The notes under the pieces: generated by a model
The model's database searches: none
The model's input: the letters and a program-made list of their open reading frames with translations, nothing else
Told to the model about the DNA's origin: nothing
Shown: positions 49,001 through 60,914 of the stretch, in pieces
Numbering within the stretch: the first letter of the stretch is position 1
Layout: each line of letters opens with the position of its first letter
Program-made: the position numbers and the translations under genes
Assembly (NCBI RefSeq): GCF_011745365.1
Contig: NW_024468912.1
Location: 3,782,001-3,846,000, forward strand
Direction: 5' to 3'
DNA length: 64,000 bases
From: Cryphonectria parasitica EP155
Lineage: Eukaryota > Ascomycota > Sordariomycetes > Diaporthales > Cryphonectriaceae

Positions 49001-51130
49001 GTGAGAGACTGGAAAATAATGGCTTTACGTACTAGTATTATGACTGGACAGGTCTAGTTGTTGTCTTTTTTTTTCTTTTTTTTTTTTTCTTCTTTTTTTC
49101 TTTCTTTTTTTCTTGGTCTGGGGGAGAGAGACTGTCTATTTTCACCCCTCCCATTCTCACCCTTTTCTTTTGAAGGTCATGTGGCGTTTTTGAGGCAAAA
49201 TATAGACATTTAGATAGACCTTAATCTGGTCGCAGTATAACTATAATTTCTTTTAAGTAATGATAGATACCCATATACAAAAAGAATATTCTGATCATGT
49301 ATAGTGCTAGTGAGACGAGTAAGCAGGTCGCACAACTTGTGATACCACCTGTTCAGCCCTTCAGAAAAAGAAATAACTTTTATACTATATGACGATCTAG
49401 GTAACAAAGCAATTGTTGAGCTGTGTCCTAAAGAGTTGTCAGTAAACATTACAAGCAACTGACTGACCAGCCATGGGGTTAGCAGGCTGATCATGCTCAG
49501 CCTACAGTAATTCTCAAATCATACGGCTGGCTGCCGTTTCCTTCCTTTCTACAACAGCAGTTCAAGAGATGAACTAAGATGCACCCCACGCAGCCATTTT
49601 CAAATCCCCGTCCATGTTCTTTACCGAACATGTGCGCCGGGTAACTGGCACACACAAGGCTGTGACTATGCGAATCAAGTGGAGGTTCTGTGCTCTGGAT
49701 CGGCGGGATCCTACCGCTCTGCAGGGAAGCTGAACGCTGATCTAGCAGCTGTAATACATGGCCAGACGCGTAAGCACTACTTGGGCCCGTCAGAAGCAGG
49801 AGCGCGCTGCGGTGCGCAGGTGTCAGGTCATACATAGCCAGTGCTCCACCGCCGTAGTGGGGATTCAATAATGAACATACACTTGATGAATATGCACTCT
49901 TGTGATCAACCCTGATTTACACAGGGTTGAGAGAGATAGAGAGAGAGCAATTCAAACAGGTCATAGCACACTATCACTAGGATATCGAGCTCAAAGATTC
50001 TTAGAAGGACCCATACTTCGTACGCGTGCAATTGATTCGAAGATCAGCACAGATCAGCACGGCATTAGCCCTGAACATTTCGTACATTACTATGGTACAT
50101 CCAAATCCTACGTCGGCATGTAACCGATGCTGGAGCCACTGAACCCACTATCTGGGTGGAAAAGATAACAAGATGCACTGTATGCATCGAAAGTGATCAG
50201 GCTGGGGGTCAAGAAGCTGGGGCCCCGACATGGCGTCCGTGCATATGTCAATAGATCTTTTGGTCCGACTCAATGATAGCTGAGACATGCGGAATCTTCC
50301 CGAGGGGGAGTGCATTGTGGCACTGAGTGGATGGTTGTCCACTTGGATCTCAACTCAGCTCAGCAGTAACGAACTCCAGAGGCCCACACTGGCCCTCGAT
50401 TAGTCAAGAGGACCCAAGCGGTCACTTGAATATCAGCAGCATGGATAGCAGATTCAATGTAGTCCATAGCGGCTTCGAAAAGATGTTTGAGGAACCAAAA
50501 TTCATGCACGGGAGAGTCTCGTAGGCATGACTACACCTGATAGCCTTATGTCTCGTCCTTTTTTCTTCTTCTTTCTTCTTTCCTCGTTTACACTGAGATG
50601 CACTCCAGTTTGTCTCGGTATGGCATCCTCGTTTAAGCCGGGATTCAAATCCATCTCTACATCCCCGGGGCTTGTACTATAGTATGACCAACATCAGGGG
50701 CAAACCCATAATGAAAGAGCCGTGAGGCTACGATGACTAGACTGCCTAAAGTCCTTCACGATGCTCTGTAACATATTACCTCCTGTTCTTGACGGCTTCC
50801 TTTTTCCCAGTGGGGTCTCATCTGGCCTGACCAGCTTTTCTTTTCGCTCACACCACGGCGGTCGACTTGGTCAAAATGTTGTGTCTTTTTTCCATGAGTT
50901 CCAAATTCGCTTTTTCTTCTATTCCAATAGACGATTTTGTCGAGTCAGGGCCGTTTGTGAAATAAGCATGTTGTTACGCTTGGTACTGGAATTGTATTTA
51001 GTCCCGCTGTCAACAGCCAGGAGCTCGCCTTCGCATCCGAGGCAGATCGATGGAGCAGTATCAGAGTCCGCATTTCACCGAAGAGGCTATCACATCTGTA
51101 ATTTGCTCCAGGTTCAGGCCCATACAAGTG
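49001..51130. other. Gene-poor region downstream of ags1
   Basis: A T-rich tract (about 49065-49115) follows the ags1 stop. A 123-codon minus-strand frame at 49497-49868 matches nothing I know. No gene is supported. Confidence 0.55.
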
Positions 51131-52050
51131 AGATCTTCACAGAGATCTTGCTAGACGGATGTTTCCATACTCATCTCATAGCTGCGATATTAAATGACGT
51201 GGTCTATATCAACGGTGGCCAATTTTCATAGGCAAACGGTGGCAGTATAGAATATGACTACTGTAACTTCCAAAACAGCTTTCTCTACTACTCGCTATGG
51301 GGGCTTTTACACTGGACCTACATCACTTTGATTTGGCTGATAGTATTCAGCCACTGCTCTGCTGTCCATCGACCTCTGGGACTGGAACAACGAGATGCTC
51401 ACCTTAGGATCAATTGCCAGAGCTTCTGGGGTTCCCAATCTCATAAGGAGTGGCTTGTGGGCAGACACAAAGAGCAGCTTATTTTGCAATGATTTTGCCG
51501 GTGACGTATCGAGTGGGATGGGCTCCGAGTCTGTCCAGCTGCACGGTCTCCGGGTCTTCTCCCCGAGCCGTAGCACCTGGACCAATTTGAACGACCGCGC
51601 ATCCTCTGTGTTCTTCATACAGCCGAGGCCGTATACAGGCTCCAGTGCCTTCGGAGGAGGAGCAGGCTACTGGCTAGAAGGTGATTAAAAATTGACTTCG
51701 TATTTACACCACTGCGATTTGACCATGGACTGACAATTCTTTTCTTCTTTGTCTCCCCTAGGCTTCTATTCCAACCAAGACAGCAAGACAACATACGACA
51801 TGCTGCAAACTTACGTCTTCGACAGCAAATGTTTAAGGACGTTGAACATCACAGGAGTCCCGTCCCTTGGGTTGAGGCAGAGGGCCGCATGCTCTACGTC
51901 CCCGACTTCTGTACCAAGGGTATTCTCGTCTCCTTAGGCGGGGCATGGCAACCCGTGGTCGATGAGCACTGTGGAGATCTACGCCCGGCTACGCAGACGT
52001 AGTAAGAAATCAGAGGCTGAGCCTACGGTACTTATGTTGGCCGAATAACT
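51131..52050 (+). pseudogene. Broken kelch-repeat (galactose-oxidase-like) gene
   Basis: Exon-like pieces are 51131-51262, 51351-51680 and 51762-52050. The first gives FHTHLIAAILNDVVYINGG, a first kelch strand, followed by an in-frame stop at 51229-51231; the frame then goes on with ANGGSIEYDY and splices in phase to STALLSIDLWDWNNEMLT. The next piece has a second blade (VFSPSRSTWTNL) and FGGGAGYWLEG, splicing into FYSNQDSK. The third piece shifts frame near 51860-51880 to reach VEAEGRMLYVPDFCTKG and ILVSLGG, and again near 51960 to reach MSTVEIY, then ends early. Fungal secreted or membrane-anchored kelch proteins follow exactly this order with several more blades. One stop, two frameshifts and truncation make a pseudogene the best reading. 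The N-terminal boundary is unclear. Confidence 0.75.
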
Positions 52051-52632
52051 GGATGTACGAGAAAATAGGTCATTAGAAGAGAATCCTCGCTCATCAGGAT
52101 GGGTGAAGGAATGGCCTACACAACGCCGCCTTCCATAACGCAGGCCGAAATGCGGTCAACTCAACGTGCACATAGCCCACCCGAAATTACAAGAACCAGA
52201 ATCTTGACGCGCTTTTTTCATTCATCAAGTGACTATTCCAATTACATCAACTTATCAAGCATACTGCACCCCAAAATCTCGAAACGTTGTGGAGGCGTGA
52301 GAATCATGGATGATTGCAAAACACCAAATATGGTCGCTTTCAGCTGTCAGGGCTGTAATGTTGGAAAAACATCGCTCTTTGCATAAAGGAGGCTACACGG
52401 CCTCAAGCCTAGATTTTAAGAAAATGATATTTGAACTAAGATCCGCCCGAATTTTGAAATTTGGGATCTACAAAGACCCAGCAAACCTATCCAGCCACAT
52501 AAGCCCGCCACGCCAGGAACGCCCCTGAGGATATCTCTCAAGCCGAAAGATGCCAAGAGAAAGATGCTGCATATCATACAACTTTCCCCCACAGCCGGTG
52601 GAACGCCGTCACCAATGAATCTGGAAACCAAT
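52051..52632. other. Intergenic region between kelch remnant and NOP58 3' end
   Basis: Nothing is recognised apart from the presumed 3' flank of the minus-strand nop58 gene. Confidence 0.6.
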
Positions 52633-54631
52633 TTATGCGTCTGCCTTGCTCTTCTTCTTCTTCTTGGGCTTCACCTCGCCATCCTCGCCACGCTTCCGCT
52701 TGCCGCCGGCTTCCTTCTCCTCGGCCTTCTTCAATTTCTTAAGCTCCTTCTTGGAGAGAACCTTTGGTGTGCCGTCCTCGGCAAGGTCCACGTCACCGCG
52801 CTCATACTTGCGCTTGAACTTTGACACGGAGATGCCGGCAGCCTCGGCATACTTTTCATAGTCGGCCTCGGACAGCTTCTTGGGTGTTTTGGCTAGAACA
52901 AGAAGTTAGTTAGCAAGAGTTTTAAGGGCAGTATTAGTGGCATGAGAGCTGGGTACTGTACCTGTGCCGTTGGTGCCGTTCGAAATCGGCGCATCATCCA
53001 TTTCCTCATCATCAACCTCTTGGATGAGAGGCTTCTCCTTCTTGGACTTCTTCTCCTTCTTGTCCTTCTTATCTTTCTTTTCCTTCTTGGGCGTAGGCTC
53101 AGCCGCCGCAGGCTCATCTCCTGTCAGGCCATCGGCATCGATGTTGTACTTCCGCGCCTCCTTGATGTCGAACTTGGAGGGAGCATCCGCAGCCTGACCA
53201 TTGGGACCCACCGCAATGCCCTTGGGAACAAGCGGCCTGCCCTCGAGCCGGCGCAGGTTGTTCTCGATCTTGGCACGGGCAGCAACACCGAGCGCCGTTC
53301 GCTCCTCCTCGTCTGCCTCCTCACCGTCCTCGTTCACCCACTCGCTCAGGGCATCGGCGCGGATGCCAAGAGCGGTCTTGGCAGCAAGCTGACGAGCGAT
53401 CTTGCCCTTATTCTTGCCAGTTGCCTGGCCGACCAGGGAAGAATGGTAGATCAGACCGTACTTGGGGGTGGCATGCTTAGTCTTGAGAGCACGGAAGAGG
53501 GCCTTCTCGGCACCAAGAATCTGGATGGTGGAACCAGGGTTTTTGGCCAAGCTCATGAGGGAGCCGGCGTGGGCGATAAGCCGTGCGCCGACAAGCGTAC
53601 CGACAAGCTCTGTCAGGTTGGGGGCGATAGCCTTCATTCTAGACTCCAGGTAGCTTGACAGCTGCTGACGGACCTCGGTGTACCGCACGACATGATCAGC
53701 CAGCATGCTGATGTTGAGCAGATCCTCCTCGCTGATCTCGGTGCCCATGCTGACTTCGGCGGCAGCCTTGACAGCAGTTTCAATTTCCTCGGGCAATATG
53801 TCGGACAGGTCGGTCTTGGATGTGTTTGTGCGCAGACCAACGGCCAGAATGACACGCGCATAGGCGAGATTGTCATTGAGGATCTTGCCCAGCTCAGGGA
53901 AGTGCCAGCCGTACCATTCTTTCACTCTCATGGCGTACGTGTTCAGCTCCTTGTCCAGATCGTCCAGCAGAGAGATAGCCTGAACAATCATCACATCGAC
54001 CTTGTCGGGCGAGAATCGCAACTTGTGGCGAGACAACGAGTGGGACAGACCCAGGGCGAGCGATCGAATGTTCTCGGACTGCAGGCCAGGAATGAGGTCG
54101 GTGAGATGGGCACGGATATTACGGTAGAGTTCGGTGGTCGAAGAATCGGCGACAGGAGTGATGTTGAACTGAGGGAGCTTGTTGATGGCGCTGCCAAGCT
54201 TTGCGTCAGAGACAGCAAGAGAAACCTTCTTCTCGTCCTTAATGGACTCGAGCAGCTGGGTCAGCATTGGCGTGACCTTGCCCTCGACAAGGCCAGCCAC
54301 TTCTTCAAGACCCTGTGCTGCGCTGTCCCATTTCACAATCTCCTTGAGCTTGAGCCTGCAACACAATTAGATCATCTATTATTCCTAGTCGAATGCGCTG
54401 TGTATTGGATGAGGGCAACATACTCATTGTTGATCTTATCAGCAGACTGCAGACGGGAATCCAGATCGCCATCATCGAGTAGCTTCTTGTCCTTGGCTTT
54501 GAAGAGGGCGTAGCTGATTATGGTGTTAGTCGTCAATTATTCTCAATCTTTTGGGGGTTTGATTTTCAGGTCGGCAACATTGCTCCCGCAACTTACCCCA
54601 CGCTCGTCTCAGAGAGGACGAAAAGAGGCAT
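52633..54631 (-). CDS. nop58: Box C/D snoRNP core protein NOP58
   Basis: Exons 54631-54597, 54513-54424, 54355-52962 and 52892-52633 join in phase to 592 residues. It starts [20 protein letters not shown], with the NOP5 N-terminal domain, then coiled coil, then the Nop/PRP31 RNA-binding domain ([20 protein letters not shown] and [13 protein letters not shown], with [13 protein letters not shown]). The C-terminal third carries KKE/KKD repeats and ends [12 protein letters not shown], the usual lysine-rich tail. With Nop56, fibrillarin and Snu13 it forms the box C/D particles that guide 2'-O-methylation of rRNA in the nucleolus. Its start is 422 bp from that of the divergent V-ATPase gene. Family identity is certain; the first two small exons were placed by phase and conservation. 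Confidence 0.96.
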
Positions 54632-55053
54632 CTTCAATAGCTTGATATGTCTCTTGCGCTACTCTCCTTAGGAAGGTCCTCCTGATTGTGTGGGAAGGCA
54701 CGCAGCGGCGTGTTAATGGAATTTTGTGGTATTGGGTGAGGAAGTCGTGATGGGTAGCAGAAATATTGCACACCAAAATTTTTTGAAGAAGCTGCTTTAC
54801 CCGGCCTAGACAGATGTGGGGGTCCGAGCAATCGTTATCGATACTCTAAGCCTAGATAGGTATAGAGCCACTCAGCGCTTAAGAGCCAATCATAGGACAG
54901 TTCAAGCTCGCTAGGATGACTGGCGGCTATTGTCAGCAGTGCATCCTCCAGGAGACAGTCGTCACTGCTCTGGGCATTGTGCCTCCTGGTCTCAGAGACA
55001 GCTCTAACTAAAGACACACACACAAAACCCTTAGCATCTTTGCCGGCATCAAA
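54632..55053. promoter_or_regulatory. Shared divergent promoter of nop58 and vma6
   Basis: A 422-bp region lies between two divergent start codons and must contain both promoters and leaders. No TATA box or defined operator could be assigned with confidence. Confidence 0.5.
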
Positions 55054-56326
55054 ATGGAGGGTCTCTTCTTCAACGTCAATAATGGGTATGTCCGTTTGGT
55101 GTTTCGATGATGAAGAGTATCTAGTAGCTGACTGAAAATGTAGCTATGTTGAGGGTATTGTGCGAGGATACCGGAATGGCCTCCTCACCAATGCTAACTA
55201 TAGTAACATGACCCAGTGCGAGACAATAGATGGTCCGTCCAACCTCTACAACCCATCACCCGCGCGCGCAATACATCTACTGACAGAAGCGCAGACCTCA
55301 AGCTCCAGCTCGGTCCAGCCTACGGCGATTTCCTTGCTTCCCTCCCTCCCAACCCCTCCACCTCCAGCCTCGCGGCCAAGACCACGGAGAAGCTCGTCTC
55401 TGAGTTCCGATACGTCCGCGCCAACGCAACAGGGACTCTGGCCAAGTTCATGGACTACCTGACCTATGGCTACATGATCGACAATGTCGCCCTCCTGATC
55501 ACCGGCACGCTGCACGAAAGAGATACGAGGGAACTGTTGGACAGATGCCATCCTCTGGGCTGGTTCGAGACCATGCCAGTGCTCTGCGTCGCCACGAACA
55601 TCGAGGAGCTGTACAACAGCGTGCTTATTGAGACGCCGCTGGCACCCTTCTTTAAGGGCAGTCTGAGCCACCAAGATCTGGATGAGCTGAACATCGAGAT
55701 TGTCCGGAACACCCTCTACAAGAACTACCTCGAGGAGTTCCACAACTTTGTCAACACTCATCCTGACATGTCCGGTACCCCTACTGCCGAAGTCATGTCC
55801 GAGATCCTTGAGTTCGAGGCTGACCGAAGAGCCATCAACATCACGCTTAACTCCTTCGGTACCGAGCTGTCCAAGCAGGACCGTAAGAAGCTGTACCCCA
55901 ATTTCGGCCGACTCTATCCTGAGGGCACGCTAATGCTCTCCCGCGCCGATGACTTTGAGGGCGTACGTCTTGCGGTCGATGGTATTCAGGACTACAAGGC
56001 CTTCTTCGACGCTGCTGGTCTAGGCGGCGGCCCCGCTGGCCCCGGCAACATGGCAGGCGGCTCTAGCTCCGAGGGCCGAAGTTTGGAGGATATGTTCTAC
56101 CAGAAGGAAATGGAGATCTCCAAGGAGGCTTTCACTAGACAGTTCACCTTTGCTATTGTCTATGCGTGGGTGAAGCTTAGGGAGCAGGTATGTTGGAAAC
56201 CAGCACTATCATAAATGGGGCATTCCGCTAACGTCAACACAGGAAATCCGAAACATCACATGGATCGCTGAGTGCATAGCACAGAACCAGAAGGAGCGGA
56301 TCGGCAACTACATCAGCGTGTTCTAA
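55054..56326 (+). CDS. vma6: V-type ATPase V0 subunit d (VMA6)
   Basis: Exons 55054-55085, 55144-55232, 55295-56187 and 56243-56326 join in phase to 365 residues, the family's usual length. It begins MEGLFFNVNNGYVEGIVRGY and contains LTYGYMIDNVALLITGT, PLGWFETMPVLCVA and FGRLYPEGTLMLSRADD, and ends with ERIGNYISVF, all typical of subunit d. The protein sits on the cytosolic face of the membrane-embedded V0 ring and couples it to the central stalk for vacuolar acidification. Intron 2 uses a weak donor (GTCCGT) but restores DDLKLQLGPAYG exactly; without splicing, a downstream ATG gives a truncated shadow protein. A Gly/Pro-rich insert (GLGGGPAGPGNMAGG) near residue 290 is usual in fungi. Confidence 0.96.
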
Positions 56327-56549
56327 AGATGAAGAAAAGCGTTTGGTTTCCTCTTCCTGTGTAGAGTTTGAGGCAGGCAGTGTGGAGCCGTGTTTGAATT
56401 TACGAGGGCATACCATGGCAGGCGCATGAGGGTTCAGCAGGTCTAATTTGCATAAAGAAGACAGTCAATCGTGACTGGATTGTAAACAAGATTTACACGC
56501 CACTCTATTGATTGTGCATGTGTTTTCGCCCAATATGGCATACATGGTC

Positions 56550-57604
56550 CTACCGCACCACGATCTCGCCCTTCCAGGTAGCCGGCGACAAGCCCAGCGT
56601 CTCGATCATATGCTCCCACCGTCCACTACCCCTCTCCTTCCTCTCCATATACTTCAGCAGCTTCTGCCTTCTGTGCAAGAGCAACCTCAGGTTCTTCTTG
56701 TTGTGCTTGTCCTTGTTTCCCTTTGGACCCGCCAGCATCTTGCTCAACGCCCGTATCTTGGCCGTCAGGATCGCAATCTGCACCTCGCTGCTGCCCGTGT
56801 CGGGGCCACCCCGTATCTTCTCAAATCTCTCCTCCTGGCCAAACGCAAGTGCCTTTTGCCGCACTGTCTGGTCCGTATTGTGCCGTCCAAACGTCTCCAC
56901 GATCCGCCTGGTGTTGGCGTGCCGCCTGTCCCTGCTGCTCCCATTCTCGAGCGTCGTGATCCTTCTCAGCGCCTCGACGGCCTTGCGGTGCCTCGCCATA
57001 TGGGCTTCCGGATCCGCCGTCATCTTCGCCATTTCGGGATCCAGCACGGCCGTTCCAGAGATCCCCGGTACAGGCTTCGTAAGCTGGTACGACGCCTCGA
57101 TGGCCTCTTCGAGCTCGGCTTGCGACAGCTGGTAGTTGAGGATGTGTTTCGAGGTAGGGAGCTCGTGCGGCTGCTCGAGCGGGTTGCCATCATCGTCACG
57201 CTTCACTTGGGACTCGGCAGCCTGACCACCACTGTCGAAAGACTCGACGAAGGGCGTGACAATGCCCTGGACGGGATCGCCCCAGGAGGTCACGCGCTGA
57301 TCGGCGAGCTCGGCGCGCCGTTGGAGGTTGGCGTTGCGGCGATTCTGGGCGAGCTGCCAGCGGTAGGGGTCGATCTTCATCTGCCGCAGCTTGTCTCTTT
57401 CCCGCTGGGTAAGTGTGGCCTTCTGGATGAGAGGCTGAAGGGAAGGTGTTGCCGGTATGGTTGACGGCGTGGGCCTCAGACATACTACGATGGGTCCGTC
57501 AGTATTTCGATTGTAGACGAGATAAAAACTGCCTGCAGTAAAAGTCAACACCACGTACATGTCATGCTCTTCAGCCCTTGTGGGCCTGATATTCTGGGCG
57601 GCAT
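56550..57604 (-). CDS. mrps28: Mitochondrial small-subunit ribosomal protein uS15m
   Basis: Two exons (57604-57559 and 57484-56550) give 326 residues. The C-terminal part is the bacterial-type S15 domain: GPDTGSSEVQIAILTAKIRAL, HNKKNLRLLLHRRQKLLKYM. The long N-terminal extension starts MPPRISGPQGLKSMTLCLRP, basic and free of acids, as expected for a mitochondrial targeting signal; the middle is a fungal-specific extension. S15 binds helices of the small-subunit rRNA central domain early in assembly. The start was chosen because it splices in phase and gives a targeting-like leader; a frame reaching back to 57653 through the intron gives an acidic start and is less likely. The gene is divergent from the cytosolic uS2 gene with 520 bp between starts. 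Confidence 0.92.
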
Positions 57605-58124
57605 GGTGGGCTGGCCGTCGCGTGCGTTGCTCGACAAAGTCAACTTCGTCCACGCCCGGCTGGCTGTCTTCTGATCGCGGCTGCGGTTTGCTATCAAAAT
57701 TTCCCCCGGGCGCGGCCGCTTGACACCTGCGGATGGGGGTCTCCCATTTAGGTTAAGCGTTACTTGACGTCGGCCGCTGAGTTTCCCCAGTTCCGTTTGA
57801 GGGCCAGCAGCAAACCGAGTGCTTTGCTTGCTTACTAAGGGGTGCACGAACCAGACTGGCGCTTAGCGCATTTTCTCATGCTTTGGCTTGTAGGTGGTAG
57901 GCTGGTAGGCTGGTAGGGTAGTAGGGTAGTAGGGTCTTGGTGGGGTGCACGGCTGCCACCTCCCAATCGAAACCCACACTTTTTTTTTTGCGGTTGCAGG
58001 AAATCCCATCCCGACCTCAATCCTCAACCTCCTCCAGTTCGCAAAACTTCGCGCAACAACCACCAACTGCCAACACCTCGATTGCGGTCTCTGTCTCGAC
58101 AATTACCCCAGACATTTCGCAATC
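57605..58124. promoter_or_regulatory. Shared promoter region of uS15m and uS2 ribosomal protein genes
   Basis: A 520-bp gap separates divergent start codons of a mitochondrial and a cytosolic ribosomal protein gene. It holds a tandem 8-bp TAGGGT-containing array at 57896-57935, a T-tract near 57978 and a pyrimidine-rich leader before the uS2 start. Co-regulation is inferred from layout only. Confidence 0.55.
57896..57935 (+). repeat. Five tandem 8-bp telomere-like repeats
   Basis: Units read GGTAGGCT, GGTAGGCT, GGTAGGGT, AGTAGGGT and AGTAGGGT in direct succession. Three contain TAGGGT, the core of the fungal telomere repeat, and lie about 190 bp upstream of the uS2 start codon. Confidence 0.85.
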
Positions 58125-59251
58125 ATGGCTCCCGCGAACCTGCCCAGCGTCTTTGACGCCACCAGCCAGGACATCGAGACGCTCCTGGCGGCCCAGGCTC
58201 ACCTCGGTTCCAAGAACCTGCAGGTTCACATGAACCCCTACCTCTGGAAGACTCGGTATGTTTTCACGATGTCCACAACCTCTGAACTCTATTCCCGATA
58301 ATTGCGCAAAGCTGACAGCTTTTTTCTCTAGCCCTGACGGTGTCAACATCATCAACGTTGGCAAGACCTGGTAAGTTGTCCCAACGGCTACCTAGCACGA
58401 CGTCGATCTCGAGAGAAAGAAGAAAATGAAGAGGCGACGACTCGCGTCAGGAAACAGACCAATGAATAGGCATCTGATTTTGGTTTACTATATAGGGAGA
58501 AGATTGTCCTGGCCGCCCGTATCATCACTGCCGTGGACAACCCCTCCGACGTCTGTGTCATCTCTGCCCGTCCCTACGGTCAGCGTGCCGTCCTCAAGTT
58601 CGCCGCCCACACCGGCGCGCAGGCCATCGCTGGTCGCTTCACCCCCGGTTCTTTCACCAACTACATCACCCGCTCGTTCAAGGAGCCCCGTCTGATCGTC
58701 GTCACCGACCCTCGCACCGATGCTCAGGCCATCAAGGAGGCTTCGTACGTCAACATCCCCGTCATCGCTCTGTGCGACACCGACTCCCCCACCGAGTACG
58801 TCGACGTTGCCATCCCCACCAACAACAAGGGTCGCCACGCCATCGGCACCATCTGGTGGATGCTGGCCCGTGAGGTCCTCCGCCTGCGGGGCACCATCTA
58901 CAACCGCGAGACTCCCTGGGACGTCATGGTCGATCTCTACTTCTGTATGTCCTAACAATCTTACGCCCTGATGCATTTCTTTGTTGTTGGCAATACTAAT
59001 AGTCTGGCTCTACAGACCGTGACCCTGAGGCTGAGGCCGAGGAGAAGGTTGAGGAGGAGAAGCTCATCGAGGCTGAGCCTGAGCCCGTTGCCGACACCTG
59101 GGCCGCCACCGGTGGCTTCGAGGCTGCTCCCACTGGTGAGTGGGCTGCCACCGAGGCCGGCGCCCCTGCTACTGAGTGGAGTGCTGCCGAGGGTACTGGC
59201 GCCACCGCTGAGTGGAGCGCTGAGGCGGCTGCCCCTACCCAACAGTGGTAG
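58125..59251 (+). CDS. rps0: 40S ribosomal protein uS2 (RPS0/RPSA)
   Basis: Exons 58125-58255, 58332-58370, 58496-58944 and 59016-59251 join in phase to 284 residues. The conserved core includes [39 protein letters not shown] and [18 protein letters not shown], ending in [17 protein letters not shown]. The tail is acidic and Trp-containing ([24 protein letters not shown]), like other eukaryotic RPSA tails. The protein is needed for 40S maturation and binds near the uS5/eS21 side of the small subunit. The small second exon of 39 nt and the intron-rich 5' end are typical of fungal ribosomal protein genes. The start is fixed by the [14 protein letters not shown]-terminus. Confidence 0.97.
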
Positions 59252-60914
59252 AAAATCAAACAAAATTGGCGCTGCCGAGTGAGAGGGCCAGAACTTCGGG
59301 GCCGGAGTGGCTCAACATGGGTTCGGGTGGTTGAGAATTCATTCGAGAGCAAAAGTCAACCCAAACCTGCACCATGAAGGGAAAGAAGCCCGAGCAGGAC
59401 CACCCGTTCTGTGAGGGAGAAAGCCCGGTGCGTTTGGGTTTTAAGGGTGGACGTAACAGTTACTCTGCTTTTGCTCAAAAAGAAGATCAGCTCTCATCTT
59501 TTTGAGGCCAGTTAGGTTCTAGACCAAAAGGGATGGATGGTACAGAAGACGCAGGAACAAAAAAATAATGCAAAATCCGAGTTACTGGCTCCTCTACACC
59601 TATTCGCCTTGATTATCGGTAGATCCTCTGTGCTTCCTTTTAGGTTATTTCTCAAGAACACGCAGTTGATTCCCGCATTACATCCATGAGTATCAAGATT
59701 ATCGGCGAGTACCAGTGGGCTCTGGAGGTCGTGATGGCGTTCGCGGTGTCAAAGGTTCGCCTGTCATCATAGGATGATGTCCAGTCTGGCAACAGGAGCA
59801 TTATTCCATGCTGAGTTCATTGCGGCGAAGAGGTTAACTCGCTCTCCTTTGTCTTCCGAGGTGTCCAGCCCGGTCACAATCACAATGCCCCACCCCCCAT
59901 GCCTGGAAACTGATCCGCCGCTTTTGCAACCGAGAGATCATCTTATGCAGCCCTTATGTAATTGCGTGTCTATTCGCACGCCCAAGTGATCTACTGGCTT
60001 ACACTCCTCTAGCATGTACGTCCATAGTGGGGGACTACCGCATTATGGAGCCTGGCTTGATTCGTCTCCTCGGAAAAGTATTTAGTTAGTCGTCTGTCTG
60101 CCTGTCCCGACCCGACCGACAGCACAAACAGGAATTCAGCAGCCTGATGAATCCGACTAGGCCAGCGAGCGACAAGAGGTATCGCTAACCAGCCAGCCCG
60201 CTCGGTCTGCTGTGTGTATATGTATATTATTTTTGGAGCAGGAGTAAGTCTAGCGTGAAGTATGATTGAATCACCACTGACATGGTCGGATGGCTTCTCT
60301 TTTATACCCTTGCCGCCGGCCATTTTCCGGCATTTTCCACAGTAATACTCCCGAGTTTTGCGAGGCCTGGTAAGCAAAGATCTGGAAAGGGACACTCGCG
60401 CAACCTTCAACGTTCGAGAATAAGAAAATGATGCATTGCATATACTAAACACTCTGCGATAACCAGGAAGATAGAGATAAAGAAAAAGGTGATAAAATCA
60501 TAAATGAAGATGGCATGTGACGAGGGTGGCTGATTGATTAATGAGAGGTAGATAGGGCATGAAGCTAGCATGAAAGTGATGAATAGGATTTGGGCGTGAC
60601 GCAAGCTTACAACTGTGGCGAAACGAGCATTTGTGACCATTGTATAAGTGTACTTTTGGTGCTTGTGTAACCTGGATTGGAAGAGGAAAATAAGCCTGGC
60701 GTATAGAAGAACAGTTGGCACGATACTTCTTTTTATATACTTACCCTTGCACCGGCATTTTGACCCGGTAATTTTTTTCGTTTCTTTTCAGTTCTCTGTC
60801 AGGCATAAATAGCGATGCTCGCATTATTTTAAATATTAGAATATATCTAATACCCTCGGAGGTGCAGTGTGTCAATCCCTGTTCAGCCATATACCCCCAA
60901 GAATACCTAATAGA
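59252..60914. other. Intergenic region between uS2 and the beta-lactamase-like gene
   Basis: About 1.7 kb with only short frames on both strands (for example 60009-60452 minus) that show no recognisable domain. It includes the uS2 3' flank and the next gene's promoter. Confidence 0.6.

Noticed and set aside
49497..49868. 123-codon minus-strand frame downstream of ags1
   Set aside because: Reads somewhat protein-like but matches no family I can name and has no supporting structure.
55216..56214. Continuous 332-codon frame beginning upstream of vma6 exon 3
   Set aside because: Its first residues are intron 2 translated; the spliced model restores the conserved subunit d N-terminus.
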